The notes: a model not told the origin generated them from the sequence alone. A stretch of 64,000 nt of DNA from CAYFPS01 sp964345075 (GCA_964345075.1 CAYFPS010000015.1:1-64000); one strand, 5' to 3'; shown: positions 39,052 through 48,636, numbered from the stretch's first letter. A program made the numbers and translations.

Positions 39052-40077
39052 TTAGTCGTCCAGGCGAACCCGAGTTGCCGCGCCGGCCTTTTCGTCGGTG
39101 GGCTCGCGCACAATGTAGAAGCTGACCGGCTGACCGATCAGATCCTCGGTGAATTCAAGCCCTTCACCCAGATCCGAGAAATGGAAGAAGTAATCTACGC
39201 CCGCCTCGGAAGTGATGAAGCCAAAGCCCTTGTCCAGCTTCAGCGTTTTGATATGGCCGAAGTAGAGTTCGCTGCTTTCAAGAGCGCGCTCCCGTTCTTC
39301 ATCAAAGGCGGCCATCTGCTGCTCTCGGGTTTCTTCGTACTTCTCACGGCAATCGTCACAGTAGAACTTCTGACCGGGACGCGGGTAGTAGGTCGTCCAG
39401 ACCATCGGATCACCCTCATGGTCGGGGCCCATGCACTCCAGCATGTGCGGCTGGCGCACCAGCTGAATGCGCTGCACAATTTCGTCGAGCCAGATAGTGT
39501 CGAAGTCGGAAACCTGCGTGCGATCCTGCGGCGTGGCAAATTCGGGCGTGCAGGCATTCTGGATGCTGACGATGGCCGTGCGCCGGCCCATGCGGCGAAT
39601 CGCACGAATCGACGGCTTGTAATCCCGGTCGCCAATCAGGAAGACGGCAATATCACAGGCATCCACATAGGCGTGATGCATGGCGCCAACTGCCAGACTG
39701 ATCGCCGCCTGACTCTCCCGCGGATGGAAGGGATCGCCGGGATCACGATCGCTGCGTCGAATCCGCCGACCCTTGAAGTTCACCGGATAGGTTTCCACAT
39801 GGTAGAAGAACTCCTCACGCAGGCGCATGTAGAAGTCGCGCTGCCTGAGCGAGAGGGCTTCATCAAGCGGATCGGCCTTCACGGGATAAGCACCGTACAT
39901 GTAGCCGCGGACGAACTCGAAGTTCTGGCCCGGCGCCATGTTTGAAAGCTCTTCGATGATGACTTCAGGAAGCTTGAGAAAGTCGATCTGGTAGTTTCGC
40001 TCATCAGAGAGTTCGATCAATCGACTCATGTTCTGATAAAGCCATGTACCGTCAATAAACAGCATGACACGCGCCAT
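39052..40077 (-). CDS. NYN (LabA/PIN-like) nuclease fused to a zinc-finger-like segment and a cold-shock domain
   Basis: 341 residues from ATG 40077 (GGAGG upstream). The N-terminal 1-200 is a NYN/LabA fold: RVMLFIDGTWLYQ (first acidic residue), DIAVFLIGDRDYKP (metal-site Asp pair) and GRRTAIVSI. Next comes a charged linker with CDDC (FYCDDCREKYEET), half of a possible zinc site, paired perhaps with a Cys at LECMG. The last 75 residues are a cold-shock domain: GHIKTLKLDKGFGFI (RNP1) and DYFFHFSDL (RNP2). It suggests a ribonuclease steered by a nucleic-acid-binding domain. Single gene with its own terminator. Confidence 0.88.
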   Translation of the reverse strand: MARVMLFIDGTWLYQNMSRLIELSDERNYQIDFLKLPEVIIEELSNMAPGQNFEFVRGYMYGAYPVKADPLDEALSLRQRDFYMRLREEFFYHVETYPVNFKGRRIRRSDRDPGDPFHPRESQAAISLAVGAMHHAYVDACDIAVFLIGDRDYKPSIRAIRRMGRRTAIVSIQNACTPEFATPQDRTQVSDFDTIWLDEIVQRIQLVRQPHMLECMGPDHEGDPMVWTTYYPRPGQKFYCDDCREKYEETREQQMAAFDEERERALESSELYFGHIKTLKLDKGFGFITSEAGVDYFFHFSDLGEGLEFTEDLIGQPVSFYIVREPTDEKAGAATRVRLDD

Positions 40078-40233
40078 GATGCCTCCGTACAATTGCAAAG
40101 CCCACATGCAGCCCTTGGTGAGGGGGGTAAAGCGTTTTGTGGCGGCCGCCCGGGGACAATGGGTACCTAAATTCTAATCACCAAGATGTTCCAAACGTAC
40201 TAACTTCAGGCCAAATCAACCACGGAGACCGGC

Positions 40234-40698
40234 ATGCCAGCAAATACACTGCTCTTCGGCCTGGACAAGCTTGCGATGATGTACCACATGTTCACGGACA
40301 GCTTTGAGGAAGCGGACTGGGTCTGGCGCGGTGGCGAACTCCATTCGGCCTGGTGGATTCTGGGACACCTTAGCCTGAGTCTGCAACAGGCCGCCGGAAC
40401 ACTGCCCGAGTCATCTATCCTGCTGAAGCATTTCGAGTTCGGCGCACCGTCTGAGGAAAAGACAGCGGAATGGCCTTCTATTGAAGAATTGAAAACCGAT
40501 CTGGAAAAGGCCTTTGCGGATCTTGAAGCGCATTGGAAGAAGCGCAGCGACGCCGAATGGAACACGGAACTGAAGGAAAACAGCCTGAAGATGAAAACAG
40601 CAGCAGATGCGGCCATGTTCACGCTCGAACACGCTGTGTATCACGTTGGTCAGCTGGGGGCCATTCGCCGCCTGCGCGGACACAAGGGAATTGTCTGA
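40234..40698 (+). CDS. DinB-like (DUF664-type) putative metal-dependent protein
   Basis: 154 residues, a predicted four-helix bundle. Three His suit the DinB/YfiT metal triad: one in WWILGHLSLSL near residue 49 and two in EHAVYHVGQLGAIRRLRG near the C-terminus. Relatives are thiol-dependent transferases or of unknown function. The start has GGAGA upstream. It is divergent from the NYN gene and abuts the end of the capA-like gene. Confidence 0.75.
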   Translation: MPANTLLFGLDKLAMMYHMFTDSFEEADWVWRGGELHSAWWILGHLSLSLQQAAGTLPESSILLKHFEFGAPSEEKTAEWPSIEELKTDLEKAFADLEAHWKKRSDAEWNTELKENSLKMKTAADAAMFTLEHAVYHVGQLGAIRRLRGHKGIV

Positions 40699-43644
40699 TC
40701 AGGGTTCAACCGGCGGATCAAGGCAAATCCGGTGACGCGACTGCAACTGCAAGGACGTCGTAGCGGCTGGAATTCTCAATTGAACCCAGCGTCTTTCACC
40801 GGGAGCTGCGAGCGTCACTTCCGTTCCAGGCTGCAGCGCCTGCCAGTCATCCAGCCATTCTACCAGTGATACATCATCAAACCAGGCCATGGCCGCAGTA
40901 TCACCGGCGACCAGTTCAAGCCTGACCTGACCAAAGCGCGAGGCCTCCGGTGTTACAAGGTCCTGCCAGATCAAGGTCCAGTCCTGATTTCCGCTGAGTG
41001 GCGGAAGGTCATCCGTCGAGAGTACACCGCTTGTCCGTGTCTCGTAATAGCGCATCTGCAGATTGGCGCTCGCCGCATCCTGACACTTCACCCAGCCAGC
41101 CAGCGTCCAGTCGTGATCGTTTTCGTGGGGCGCACGCGTGATGTAATACACGCGATTATCGGCGCCGGAGGACAGCTCCTGCTCGATGCTGCGTGTTCCA
41201 CTGTGCGCCTGGCTTTCCGTGTAGCGTTCGGCGCTGGAATTGATATCCCAGATGTCAGCACCCTCATCTTCCATACCGCCCCACCACAGCCGATTGCTGC
41301 CTGTGCGCAGCTCGGCTCCAGCCACCATATCAAGCAGCTCAAGCCCGGCCACAAAACCTGCATCACCCAGATTCACAGGCTGTGATACAAACCAGCCATC
41401 GCGCTCTTCCAGTGGAATGGTGTGGATGAAGTACTCGTCCTGCATGGTTAACTGTGCTGTGTCCATGGCCACCCAGGCCTTTTCACTTCCCGATTGACGA
41501 AGAACCCATGTGTCGAAAGGACGGGAGAGTTCGGCCATGTGATCCAGCAGGCGATTGGCCAGTGAACCGCGGCAGGGCACTGGCAGATCACGATTGATGA
41601 AGACCGGATGAATCCAGGCGGCCTTCAGGCCAGTATCATCGGCCTGCACATCCAGCAGGGCTGTCGGCATGGTTTCCAGATAGCTCAGATCCATCACGAA
41701 ATTGCCCATGGAGTGGGCAATCAGGCCATCCTGATAGCGCTCGAAGCCCTGAAGAATGTGAGGATGATGTGTGATCACAAGATCCGCGCCCAGATCGATC
41801 GCCTCCTGCCTGATGTTCCGTTCGGCCTGATCCGGCAGCAGGTCACGCCAGCGAATCGGCTCGATATCAGGGTTAACCGGCCAAGCCTCTTCACTGGCCA
41901 GCTGCAGGCCATCAACAACAGGCAATCTGGCAGGTCTGTCTTCTCCGGTAGCCACTTCAGGCAAGGCGCGCGACTCCGTCGGCTGCGTGCTGTATTCGTT
42001 TCCCGAGTGCACCTGTAACACAAGCAGATCGACATTGTCACGAAGCTCGGGAATGGTCACACCCATCCAGGCGCGACTCCACAGTGCAAAGCCCGGCCGT
42101 GAAGGACCGGCATCCAGATAGGGCTGATAGTTATTGTAGTTGCCTGTGCGATCGCTTGACGCCAGCACACCAACGCTCAGCCCATTCCAGGATTGAATCA
42201 CCGGGCGTTCGGCCTCGATCGACGTCATTCCGCTGCCCAGCCAGGGGATGCCGCGCTCATCCAGACCCTCAATGGTCTCAAGCATGCCCGCTTCCATCCA
42301 ATCCAGAGTGTGATTGTTGGCCAGTGTTACAAGGTCGACGCCAGCATTCACCACACCGTCCAGATTCTGTGGAGCGCTCTTGAAGGTGATGCTCTTGGTG
42401 GGATGTTCGCTGGTTGCGGTTGTATACGCGCATTCGAGATTGGCCTGCATCAGGTCGACCGCATGAAACATGACACGCACAGAATCAAAGATGGCGTCAA
42501 CGCCCTGGGTTTCGATGATTCCACCGGACTCTTCATAAGAGCGTGCTGTCATGATGTCACCGGCAAAGCCCATGCGAACAGTGCGCGCAGCAGCGCCGCC
42601 ATCGAGGAAGACGCTTTCCACACCCCAGAGGCCATTCTGGTCGGTCGTCAGAAGTGTAATGGAGTGATCACGACCTGCCAGTAGCTGCAGATCCTGCTCG
42701 CGCAAACTGAGAAAGCGGCCATCGCCCGTTGACCACAAGTAGCTGGCACCGGGAATCTCGTCAGCACTTAGCTGACAGACAAGTGAATCGCCGGATTGTC
42801 CCAGAACGTGTATCACGGGGTTGGCCCTGGGTCGAATCGCCTGGAGCGCAGTCAAGTCACGCAGTGCATCAAAGCGAACGCTGCCGTTTGTTGCATCACA
42901 GTCATTGGCCCAGAGAACTTCGCAGAGCTCAGGTTGATAGCCGAATTTTCCCCGCCAATCCGCAGCAACCGGCAGAAGCATGCTAACCCACTCGCCCGTG
43001 GGGAACCACCCCTGATAACTGCTGATTTCGATCTGGCCGGATTGTCCGGGTGTATCACCGTATCCACCACGCTCGCCCCAAATGACGTACCAAAGTGTAT
43101 TCAGGCTGTCAGCGAAGCCGATCATCTGCCTGTCAGCAACCTCTTCGCAATAGGCAGAGACCTCAAAGAGCGCCAGACTGTCCAGCAGGCCGCCGCCAAG
43201 AAGCTGTCGCTTGACAGTATTACCAAAGAGCCTGAGGCTTGTATCACCTTCTCCGGGGTCTTCCCTGAAAGCCGTCCAACCATCAGGATCCAGATCTTCA
43301 CCCTCCACGCTCAGCAGAAGCGGCATGCGCTCAAAGTCTTCCAGCATGGGGCTTTCCGGTAGCGCGGGGCCATCTATTGCGCGTACACGAAAAAAGACTG
43401 GATCGATGTCTTCCGTACTAAGCAGGTAAGTCCATTCTGGACTTTGTGTCACGGCAAGAATTTGCCAATCATCCGCCAGTGGATCGGCCGCCTTCTCCAC
43501 TTGCCAGGCTGTCTGGTACCACGCCGCTTTCCAGGAAAGATGAATACGACCGTTTCCGGCAGAAGCATCTAGCAGGATCGTCGGCTCGCAGGCTGCCCAC
43601 AAACTTGTAACAAAGGTGATGGTTGAGAGCAGCTTGATCAGCAT
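40699..43644 (-). CDS. Large secreted CapA-type metallophosphatase-fold protein
   Basis: 981 residues from ATG 43644 (AAGGAAA upstream). Signal peptide LLSTITFVTSLWA, a fibronectin-like segment (to about 95), a beta-rich region (100-270) and a PKD-like stretch. The CapA/PgsA core follows (about 350-690): MGFAGDIMTARSYEES, LMQANLECAYTT, LVTLANNHTLDWMEAGM, VITHHPHILQGFE and AHSMGNFVMD, which keep the metallophosphatase-type Asp, Asn and His. A C-terminal carbohydrate-binding-like domain with WTLAGWVKCQD and WFDDVSLVEW ends it. CapA proteins act in poly-gamma-glutamate or capsule production. It follows ptsI by two bases. It is rich in the window motif. Confidence 0.85.
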   Translation of the reverse strand: MLIKLLSTITFVTSLWAACEPTILLDASAGNGRIHLSWKAAWYQTAWQVEKAADPLADDWQILAVTQSPEWTYLLSTEDIDPVFFRVRAIDGPALPESPMLEDFERMPLLLSVEGEDLDPDGWTAFREDPGEGDTSLRLFGNTVKRQLLGGGLLDSLALFEVSAYCEEVADRQMIGFADSLNTLWYVIWGERGGYGDTPGQSGQIEISSYQGWFPTGEWVSMLLPVAADWRGKFGYQPELCEVLWANDCDATNGSVRFDALRDLTALQAIRPRANPVIHVLGQSGDSLVCQLSADEIPGASYLWSTGDGRFLSLREQDLQLLAGRDHSITLLTTDQNGLWGVESVFLDGGAAARTVRMGFAGDIMTARSYEESGGIIETQGVDAIFDSVRVMFHAVDLMQANLECAYTTATSEHPTKSITFKSAPQNLDGVVNAGVDLVTLANNHTLDWMEAGMLETIEGLDERGIPWLGSGMTSIEAERPVIQSWNGLSVGVLASSDRTGNYNNYQPYLDAGPSRPGFALWSRAWMGVTIPELRDNVDLLVLQVHSGNEYSTQPTESRALPEVATGEDRPARLPVVDGLQLASEEAWPVNPDIEPIRWRDLLPDQAERNIRQEAIDLGADLVITHHPHILQGFERYQDGLIAHSMGNFVMDLSYLETMPTALLDVQADDTGLKAAWIHPVFINRDLPVPCRGSLANRLLDHMAELSRPFDTWVLRQSGSEKAWVAMDTAQLTMQDEYFIHTIPLEERDGWFVSQPVNLGDAGFVAGLELLDMVAGAELRTGSNRLWWGGMEDEGADIWDINSSAERYTESQAHSGTRSIEQELSSGADNRVYYITRAPHENDHDWTLAGWVKCQDAASANLQMRYYETRTSGVLSTDDLPPLSGNQDWTLIWQDLVTPEASRFGQVRLELVAGDTAAMAWFDDVSLVEWLDDWQALQPGTEVTLAAPGERRWVQLRIPAATTSLQLQSRHRICLDPPVEP

Positions 43645-43646
43645 GA

Positions 43647-45428
43647 CTATTTCCTTGTAGTGCTGGAGGCCGGGCGCCACAGGGGAAGGTCGCCGAAGTG
43701 CTTCTTCAGCGCGCGATCACATTTGCGCTCGATTTCTTCTGCATTGCACAGGGCAAGGATCTTTGTGGCAAAAGCCCTGCATTCACTGATCTTCAGCGAG
43801 CGGATCAGCAGTTTGATTTCAGGGAGCATTACGGGGCTCACCGAAAGTTCGTCGAGCCCCATGCCCAGTAGCAGCATGGTGGCCGCTGGATCACTGGCCA
43901 GCTCTCCACATAGACCCACCCATTTCCCTGCCTTTTGTCCGGCTTCGACTGTTTGCGCGATACTGCGCAGTACTGCCGGATGCAGGCTCTGGTAGCGATT
44001 GGAAACTGCATTGTTGTTGCGATCAACTGCCAGCGTATACATGGTCAGGTCGTTCGTTCCAATCGAGAAGAAGTCAACCCGCTCCGCCAGCCGGTCGGAC
44101 ATGATCACGGCTGAGGGCACTTCGATCATGATGCCGACCTTGATCTTTTCATTGAATTCGATCTTCTCCTCGCGCAGCTCCTGCTTGACCTGATCCAGCT
44201 GATCCAGCGCTTGTTCCAGCTCGGTCATGCCGGAAATCATGGGAAACATAAGCTGCACATTATTGTCGAGCGAGGCTCGCAGAATGGCCCTCAGCTGTGT
44301 CTTGAACATGCGCGGTCGATCAAGGCTTACGCGAATCGCCCGCCAGCCAAGAAAGGGATTTGTCTCACGGGGAAAGACCATACCGCCCGGCTGCTTGTCA
44401 CCACCAAGATCAAAGGTGCGAATGATCAGGCGCTTGGGTGATACAGCCTTGGCCGCCCGGCGATACTCGCGGAACTGCACATCTTCGTCCGGCATGGTTT
44501 CCGCTGCAAGGAAGAGGTATTCGGTGCGAAAGAGACCGATGCCATCGCCACCGATTCGCTCGACGTGCTCCAGCTCCATGGGAAGTTCAATATTGCTGGA
44601 AAGCTCAATACGATGGCCGTCTTCCGTAATCGCCTGCTCGTTTCGCAGGGGCTCGAGTTTTTCCATGAAGGCACTGAAGGCGCGGCGTCGACTGGAATAC
44701 TCCAGCATGGTGGCGCTTTCAGGCTCAACCACCAGCAGACCTGTATTACCATCGAGAATGCAGGTCTCGCCTTCCTTCAGTTTGTCAAACAGACCCTCCA
44801 CACCGACAATGGCCGGTACACCCAGGCTGCGACAGAGGATGGCCGTGTGACTGGTCTGACTGCCCTTTTCCGTAACCAAACCGATCACGGTGCTCATGTC
44901 CAGGCAGGCGGCTTCTGACGGGCTCAGGTCATCGGCAATCAGAATGTGACGGCCTTCCGGCTGGACTTTACGGCTTTTCGGCCTCCCGCTTTGAATGTTC
45001 TCAATCAGGCGCCGACCCACATCTTCAAGATCACTCAGGCGCTGACGGAAGAATTCATCCTTGACGCTGGAAAAGGCTTTCTGGATTTCCGACATGGCGG
45101 TCAGCACCGCGAAGTCTGCATTGACCAGGTCCTGCCGAATGATCTCCCGCGAGCGTTCAGTCAGCATGGGATCATCCAGCATCAACAGATGGGCTTCAAA
45201 GATATTGGCCGAATCCGCTCCCAGCCTGCGGCGAACACGGGCACTCACGCGCTGGATGCCCTTGCGCGCTTTTTCAATGGCCGCATCGTGACGCTTGATC
45301 TCCGCCTCGACCTCGCTCTCCTTGAGGGGTCGGGGCCGCACTGTCAGCCGCTTGCGCGAAAAGCCGCGCAGCTCTCCGATCACAATGCCGGGGCTTACGC
45401 CAATCGCCTGTACCTGAAGCTCTCTCAT
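43647..45428 (-). CDS. ptsI: PTS enzyme I (phosphoenolpyruvate-protein phosphotransferase)
   Basis: 593 residues. Phospho-His in GSQTSHTAILCRSLGVPAIVG near residue 190, the TIM-barrel PEP site GLFRTEYLF and IRTFDLGGDKQPGG, and the C-terminal GLCGELASDP with the active Cys. It transfers phosphate from PEP to the HPr encoded one gene upstream (one-base gap). The N-terminal IGVSPGIVIGE is canonical. Confidence 0.95.
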   Translation of the reverse strand: MRELQVQAIGVSPGIVIGELRGFSRKRLTVRPRPLKESEVEAEIKRHDAAIEKARKGIQRVSARVRRRLGADSANIFEAHLLMLDDPMLTERSREIIRQDLVNADFAVLTAMSEIQKAFSSVKDEFFRQRLSDLEDVGRRLIENIQSGRPKSRKVQPEGRHILIADDLSPSEAACLDMSTVIGLVTEKGSQTSHTAILCRSLGVPAIVGVEGLFDKLKEGETCILDGNTGLLVVEPESATMLEYSSRRRAFSAFMEKLEPLRNEQAITEDGHRIELSSNIELPMELEHVERIGGDGIGLFRTEYLFLAAETMPDEDVQFREYRRAAKAVSPKRLIIRTFDLGGDKQPGGMVFPRETNPFLGWRAIRVSLDRPRMFKTQLRAILRASLDNNVQLMFPMISGMTELEQALDQLDQVKQELREEKIEFNEKIKVGIMIEVPSAVIMSDRLAERVDFFSIGTNDLTMYTLAVDRNNNAVSNRYQSLHPAVLRSIAQTVEAGQKAGKWVGLCGELASDPAATMLLLGMGLDELSVSPVMLPEIKLLIRSLKISECRAFATKILALCNAEEIERKCDRALKKHFGDLPLWRPASSTTRK

Positions 45429-45429
45429 G

Positions 45430-45696
45430 CTATTCCTCGTGAAAGCGATCCTTGAAGAGCTGTGTCAGCTCGGCCAGCATGTCCTCTGCTCCAGCGCCTT
45501 CCGCTTCCAGCTTGACCATCGAGCCCTGCTCGGCAGCCAGCATCAGAACGCCCAGAATGGACTTGCCATTGATGCGCTGTCCGTCCTTCACAATAAAGAA
45601 GTCCGCCGCGTAGCGCGCAGCGATCTTGACGATATGCTGGGCAGGGCGCGCATGGATGCCCAGCTCGTTTTCGACTTTCAGTTCAATACTTGGCAT
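45430..45696 (-). CDS. ptsH: PTS phosphocarrier protein HPr
   Basis: 88 residues. GIHARPAQHIVKIA carries the phospho-His (residue 15). NGKSILGVLMLAA places a Ser at the regulatory Ser46 site, so HPr-kinase control is possible. Between IID and ptsI, 10 bp after IID. Confidence 0.95.
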   Translation of the reverse strand: MPSIELKVENELGIHARPAQHIVKIAARYAADFFIVKDGQRINGKSILGVLMLAAEQGSMVKLEAEGAGAEDMLAELTQLFKDRFHEE

Positions 45697-45706
45697 GCTT
45701 TTCCTG

Positions 45707-46447
45707 TCATGTCATCAACCAGTAAACACATGTAATCAGCAGCAGCACCGGGAAGGCTGCCCGACGAGAGGGCAGCTGCCAGCTTAGCAGAAAGAGCAGG
45801 CAAAGTGCTGCAATCGTTCCAGAAGACTTTACTGCCGGCAGCACTCCGGCAGTCGGCAGCATCAGAAGTGCGCCGCCGAACCCTGCCACAAAGGCCAGCA
45901 GACGCGGAATTCGCCTGAATGAGCGGCTTTCCGCAAGAAGACGAATGGCTTCGTGTACGCGCAGCCCCTGCTCGCAGCCTTGCCTGAGAGCGCGATGCCG
46001 AAAACGCAGGTGTATCACATTGTAGGCCACGCAAAGCAGAAGCGGCAACCAGACCAGCCATCCGGAAGCAGCAAAGGCAGTGCCGCCAAAGGCCAGCGGT
46101 AGAAGTGTGATACAAGCCAGCGCTCCCATCAGCGGCTTCAGGCCTGCCCAGAAAATGCGATCACCAGATGCGCCAATCGGTGAAATGGCTGCGCGTTTCA
46201 GGCGGCTTAGTTTTTCGCCTTCTCCTGTAGCCTCCAGCTCCTGACTGGCCCCCAGCAGATATCCGCAGAGATAGGGATGACCGTTGTAGAATTCAAAGCC
46301 GCGCAGCATGGCCGCTTTTCGTGCCTCTTTTTCATCCGGCAAAAGGGGCAGGAGAGACCAGAGAAAACCAATGTGCTGCATGCCCCGATAGTTCCAGACG
46401 GACTGGACAAAGAGGCTGCGCAGGAGGCTTTGGCTTCTGGCCTTCAC
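45707..46447 (-). CDS. PTS mannose-class IID membrane component
   Basis: 246 residues from GTG 46447, which overlaps the IIC stop (GTGA); the protein then opens as KARSQSLLRSLFVQSVWNYRGMQHIGF, split here as LLRSLFVQSVWNYRG and MQHIGFLWSLLP, the usual IID N-terminus. AISPIGASGDRIFWAGLKP is the conserved IID block. Hydrophobic helices fill the C-terminal half. IID pairs with IIC to translocate a sugar. The longer frame starting at 46537 reads through coding sequence of IIC and is rejected. Confidence 0.9.
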   Translation of the reverse strand: MKARSQSLLRSLFVQSVWNYRGMQHIGFLWSLLPLLPDEKEARKAAMLRGFEFYNGHPYLCGYLLGASQELEATGEGEKLSRLKRAAISPIGASGDRIFWAGLKPLMGALACITLLPLAFGGTAFAASGWLVWLPLLLCVAYNVIHLRFRHRALRQGCEQGLRVHEAIRLLAESRSFRRIPRLLAFVAGFGGALLMLPTAGVLPAVKSSGTIAALCLLFLLSWQLPSRRAAFPVLLLITCVYWLMT

Positions 46448-47160
46448 AGTAGAGTCCCCGCGATTACCAGACACAGTCCCGCGCCGAATCCGGCCAGCAG
46501 GGCCTTTCCGCCCTTGCGGCCACCAGCGTGTCGCCACAGCCCCGCCCAGGCAAGCAGAAACAGAACAAAAGGAAAGGCCGGCCTGCTATCCGCCTCGGGC
46601 GCGCTTGCTGCAAGGAAGTCAATCATTGCAGGCAAGGTCATTTGCCCAAGCAGGAGCACGATCAGTGAGCACAAAAAGGCCAACAAGGCCGTCTGTATTA
46701 CAGCAAGTGGAACCAGGCGGTTAAGCCGTGACACATCACCATCCAGCACGGCCCCTTCAGCACGTGGGTGCCAGAAGCGGCCATTGATGCGGCGCTGTAG
46801 CTCAGTAAGCCAGGGCGCGAGCCAGGAAAGTCCGAGACCGATCAGGACAAGCAGCGCCAGCCCTGAATCAAAACTCGATTGTGCAGCGTGATACAAGCCG
46901 GATTGCTGACAGAGCCAGGCACCGCCCAGCGCCCAGATTCCTCCCAGTGCAGGGTCAGGGGGAAGCGTGCTGCCCATGGGCAGCGTGCGAATCAGCGCAA
47001 GCTCCAGCACAAGACCAAGCCAGAGCCCTTCAAGCGGGAGGCCGACAAGCCAGCCCAGGAGCGGAAGCAAAATGACCGGTCTGCCCAGCATGAACTGACC
47101 GATCGGCCAGCTCTCCAGATAGACCAGCGTTCCCGCAAGGGCTGCCAGCAGCAAAGACAT
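46444..47160 (-). CDS. PTS mannose-class IIC membrane component
   Basis: 238 residues from ATG 47160 (MSLLLAALAGTLVYLE). Six or so hydrophobic helices and the IIC-typical QFMLGRPVILLPLLGWLVG followed by GLWLGLVLELALI. Coupled to IID by a four-base overlap. No IIA or IIB gene lies in this operon, so the phosphoryl relay from HPr to the sugar is incomplete here. The sugar cannot be predicted. Confidence 0.85.
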   Translation of the reverse strand: MSLLLAALAGTLVYLESWPIGQFMLGRPVILLPLLGWLVGLPLEGLWLGLVLELALIRTLPMGSTLPPDPALGGIWALGGAWLCQQSGLYHAAQSSFDSGLALLVLIGLGLSWLAPWLTELQRRINGRFWHPRAEGAVLDGDVSRLNRLVPLAVIQTALLAFLCSLIVLLLGQMTLPAMIDFLAASAPEADSRPAFPFVLFLLAWAGLWRHAGGRKGGKALLAGFGAGLCLVIAGTLL

Positions 47161-47194
47161 CGCTACTCCCGTGCTGGATGCTGCGGTTTGTGAT

Positions 47195-48166
47195 TCAGAA
47201 GGTCCGGCGCAGAATCCAGTTGGCAAAGGTCAGAAGTTGTGACACACCTTCGGCAGAGGGCATGTCTGCCAGGGCGGCTTCTGCCTTGTGGACGAGTTCT
47301 TCCACCTGTCGCTCACCCTCAGCCAGCACGCCGCCATCAGTCAGCAGGCGCTGCAGTTCGCCCACCTGATCGGGCGAGCCACTGGCCAGAATGTCATTTA
47401 GCTGCACCAGTGAATCACCGGTGAGCATCTGCTTGGCCATCAGTGTGACAAACGTGCTCTTGTGCATGGCCAGATCGCTGCCCACGGCTTTGCCCAGAGT
47501 GTCGGTTGTTGACATGTAATCCAGCAGGTCGTCCTGAATCTGAAAGGCCTTGCCGAGGTAAGCGCCAAAGGCCTCCAATGCATCAACCTGCTGCGGGCTG
47601 CCCTGTGCGGCCAGTCCACCGATGCGCGCCGACATGCTGAGCAGTCTGCCGGTCTTGCGCGCGATCATATCTTCGTATTCAGCGAGCGTGACTGTATCAC
47701 GGCCCTCAAATTCCTTGTCCAGCGCCTGTCCCTCGCAGACTTCAACCACGGCATCGGTGAAGGTGCGAATCAGCTCGCCCATTTCGCTGTGCTCAATCCG
47801 GCTCAGACAGCGGTAGGCCACACCAATCAGAGCGTCACCGGCAAGAATCGCCGTGCCTTCATCCCACCTGGAATGGATGGTGGGATGCCCACGTCGCACA
47901 TCGTCCCTGTCCATGATGTCGTCATGTACGAGCGTAAAATTGTGCAGCAGCTCCACGGCTACAGCCACATCCAGCACGGCTGTATCACGCCTGCCCAGAG
48001 TACCAGCGGCCAGCATTACCAGCAGCGGACGAACACGTTTGCCCCCGATTCGCATCACATAGCGAATGGGATCATAAAGCGATGTGGGATAGGGACAGGA
48101 ATCGAGCACCTGCTCGATGTGTGCTTCTATCGCCTCGCGATGTTCGCGGAAGGGCGTCTGGCTCAC
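47195..48166 (-). CDS. Polyprenyl (trans-isoprenyl) diphosphate synthase
   Basis: 323 residues. First Asp-rich motif DDIMDRDD in LVHDDIMDRDDVRRGHPT, second Asp-rich motif QIQDDLLDYM, and GGKRVRPLLVMLAAG at the N-terminus. It condenses IPP with allylic diphosphates to make a quinone side chain or carrier lipid; chain length is not deducible by eye. GTG start at 48166, five bases after the response-regulator stop. Its link to PTS genes is unusual. Confidence 0.92.
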   Translation of the reverse strand: MSQTPFREHREAIEAHIEQVLDSCPYPTSLYDPIRYVMRIGGKRVRPLLVMLAAGTLGRRDTAVLDVAVAVELLHNFTLVHDDIMDRDDVRRGHPTIHSRWDEGTAILAGDALIGVAYRCLSRIEHSEMGELIRTFTDAVVEVCEGQALDKEFEGRDTVTLAEYEDMIARKTGRLLSMSARIGGLAAQGSPQQVDALEAFGAYLGKAFQIQDDLLDYMSTTDTLGKAVGSDLAMHKSTFVTLMAKQMLTGDSLVQLNDILASGSPDQVGELQRLLTDGGVLAEGERQVEELVHKAEAALADMPSAEGVSQLLTFANWILRRTF

Positions 48167-48171
48167 GTGGC

Positions 48172-48552
48172 CTAACTCTCGCGCGGGTCGCTGAAAGCCT
48201 TCTCGATCAGCGCGGCCATGGAGTTGAGCTTGACGGGCTTGACCAGATAGGTGTAACCGTCATTTTCGATTGTGCGCAGGATGGTCTCGGAAGAAGGATA
48301 ACCCGTCAGGACGATGACGCGAATGTCCGGATCGCACTGACGAATCTTCTCAAGAAGGGTCATGCCGTCCATCTGCGGCATCTGGATGTCCGTGATCACC
48401 AGGTCGATCTGCTGATCCTGAAACATCTGAAGCGCCAGCTCCCCGTTGGCGGCGGTACAGGCCGTATGGCCGATTTGCTTGACCAGCTGGGACAGCACAT
48501 CGCACTGGGCGGGATTATCATCCACGATCAGGATGTTGCGCGCTTCACTCAC
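48172..48552 (-). CDS. Receiver-only response regulator (CheY-like)
   Basis: 126 residues from GTG 48552 with AAGGAGG upstream. A single receiver domain: acidic pocket ILIVDDN, phospho-Asp in DLVITDIQMPQMDG (about residue 58), Thr in VIVLTGYPS, Lys in YLVKPVK. No output domain and no cognate kinase adjacent. First gene of the polyprenyl/PTS/CapA operon, divergent from mpl. Confidence 0.92.
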   Translation of the reverse strand: MSEARNILIVDDNPAQCDVLSQLVKQIGHTACTAANGELALQMFQDQQIDLVITDIQMPQMDGMTLLEKIRQCDPDIRVIVLTGYPSSETILRTIENDGYTYLVKPVKLNSMAALIEKAFSDPRES

Positions 48553-48636
48553 GATTTCCTCCTTGACAACCGGATTCCGTAAATAGCTGAACGAGACTCG
48601 AAGTTGCAAGCAGATCACCATTCACCCGGAGGCGGA

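Noticed and set aside
38809..39945. Plus-strand ORF of 378 codons opposite the NYN-CSD gene
   Set aside because: It crosses the operator palindromes and a minus-strand terminator; the minus strand encodes recognisable domains.
46448..46537. Longer IID protein beginning MATRWWPQG
   Set aside because: It overlaps 90 bp of IIC coding sequence. The GTG at 46447 gives the family-typical N-terminus and a classic GTGA coupling.
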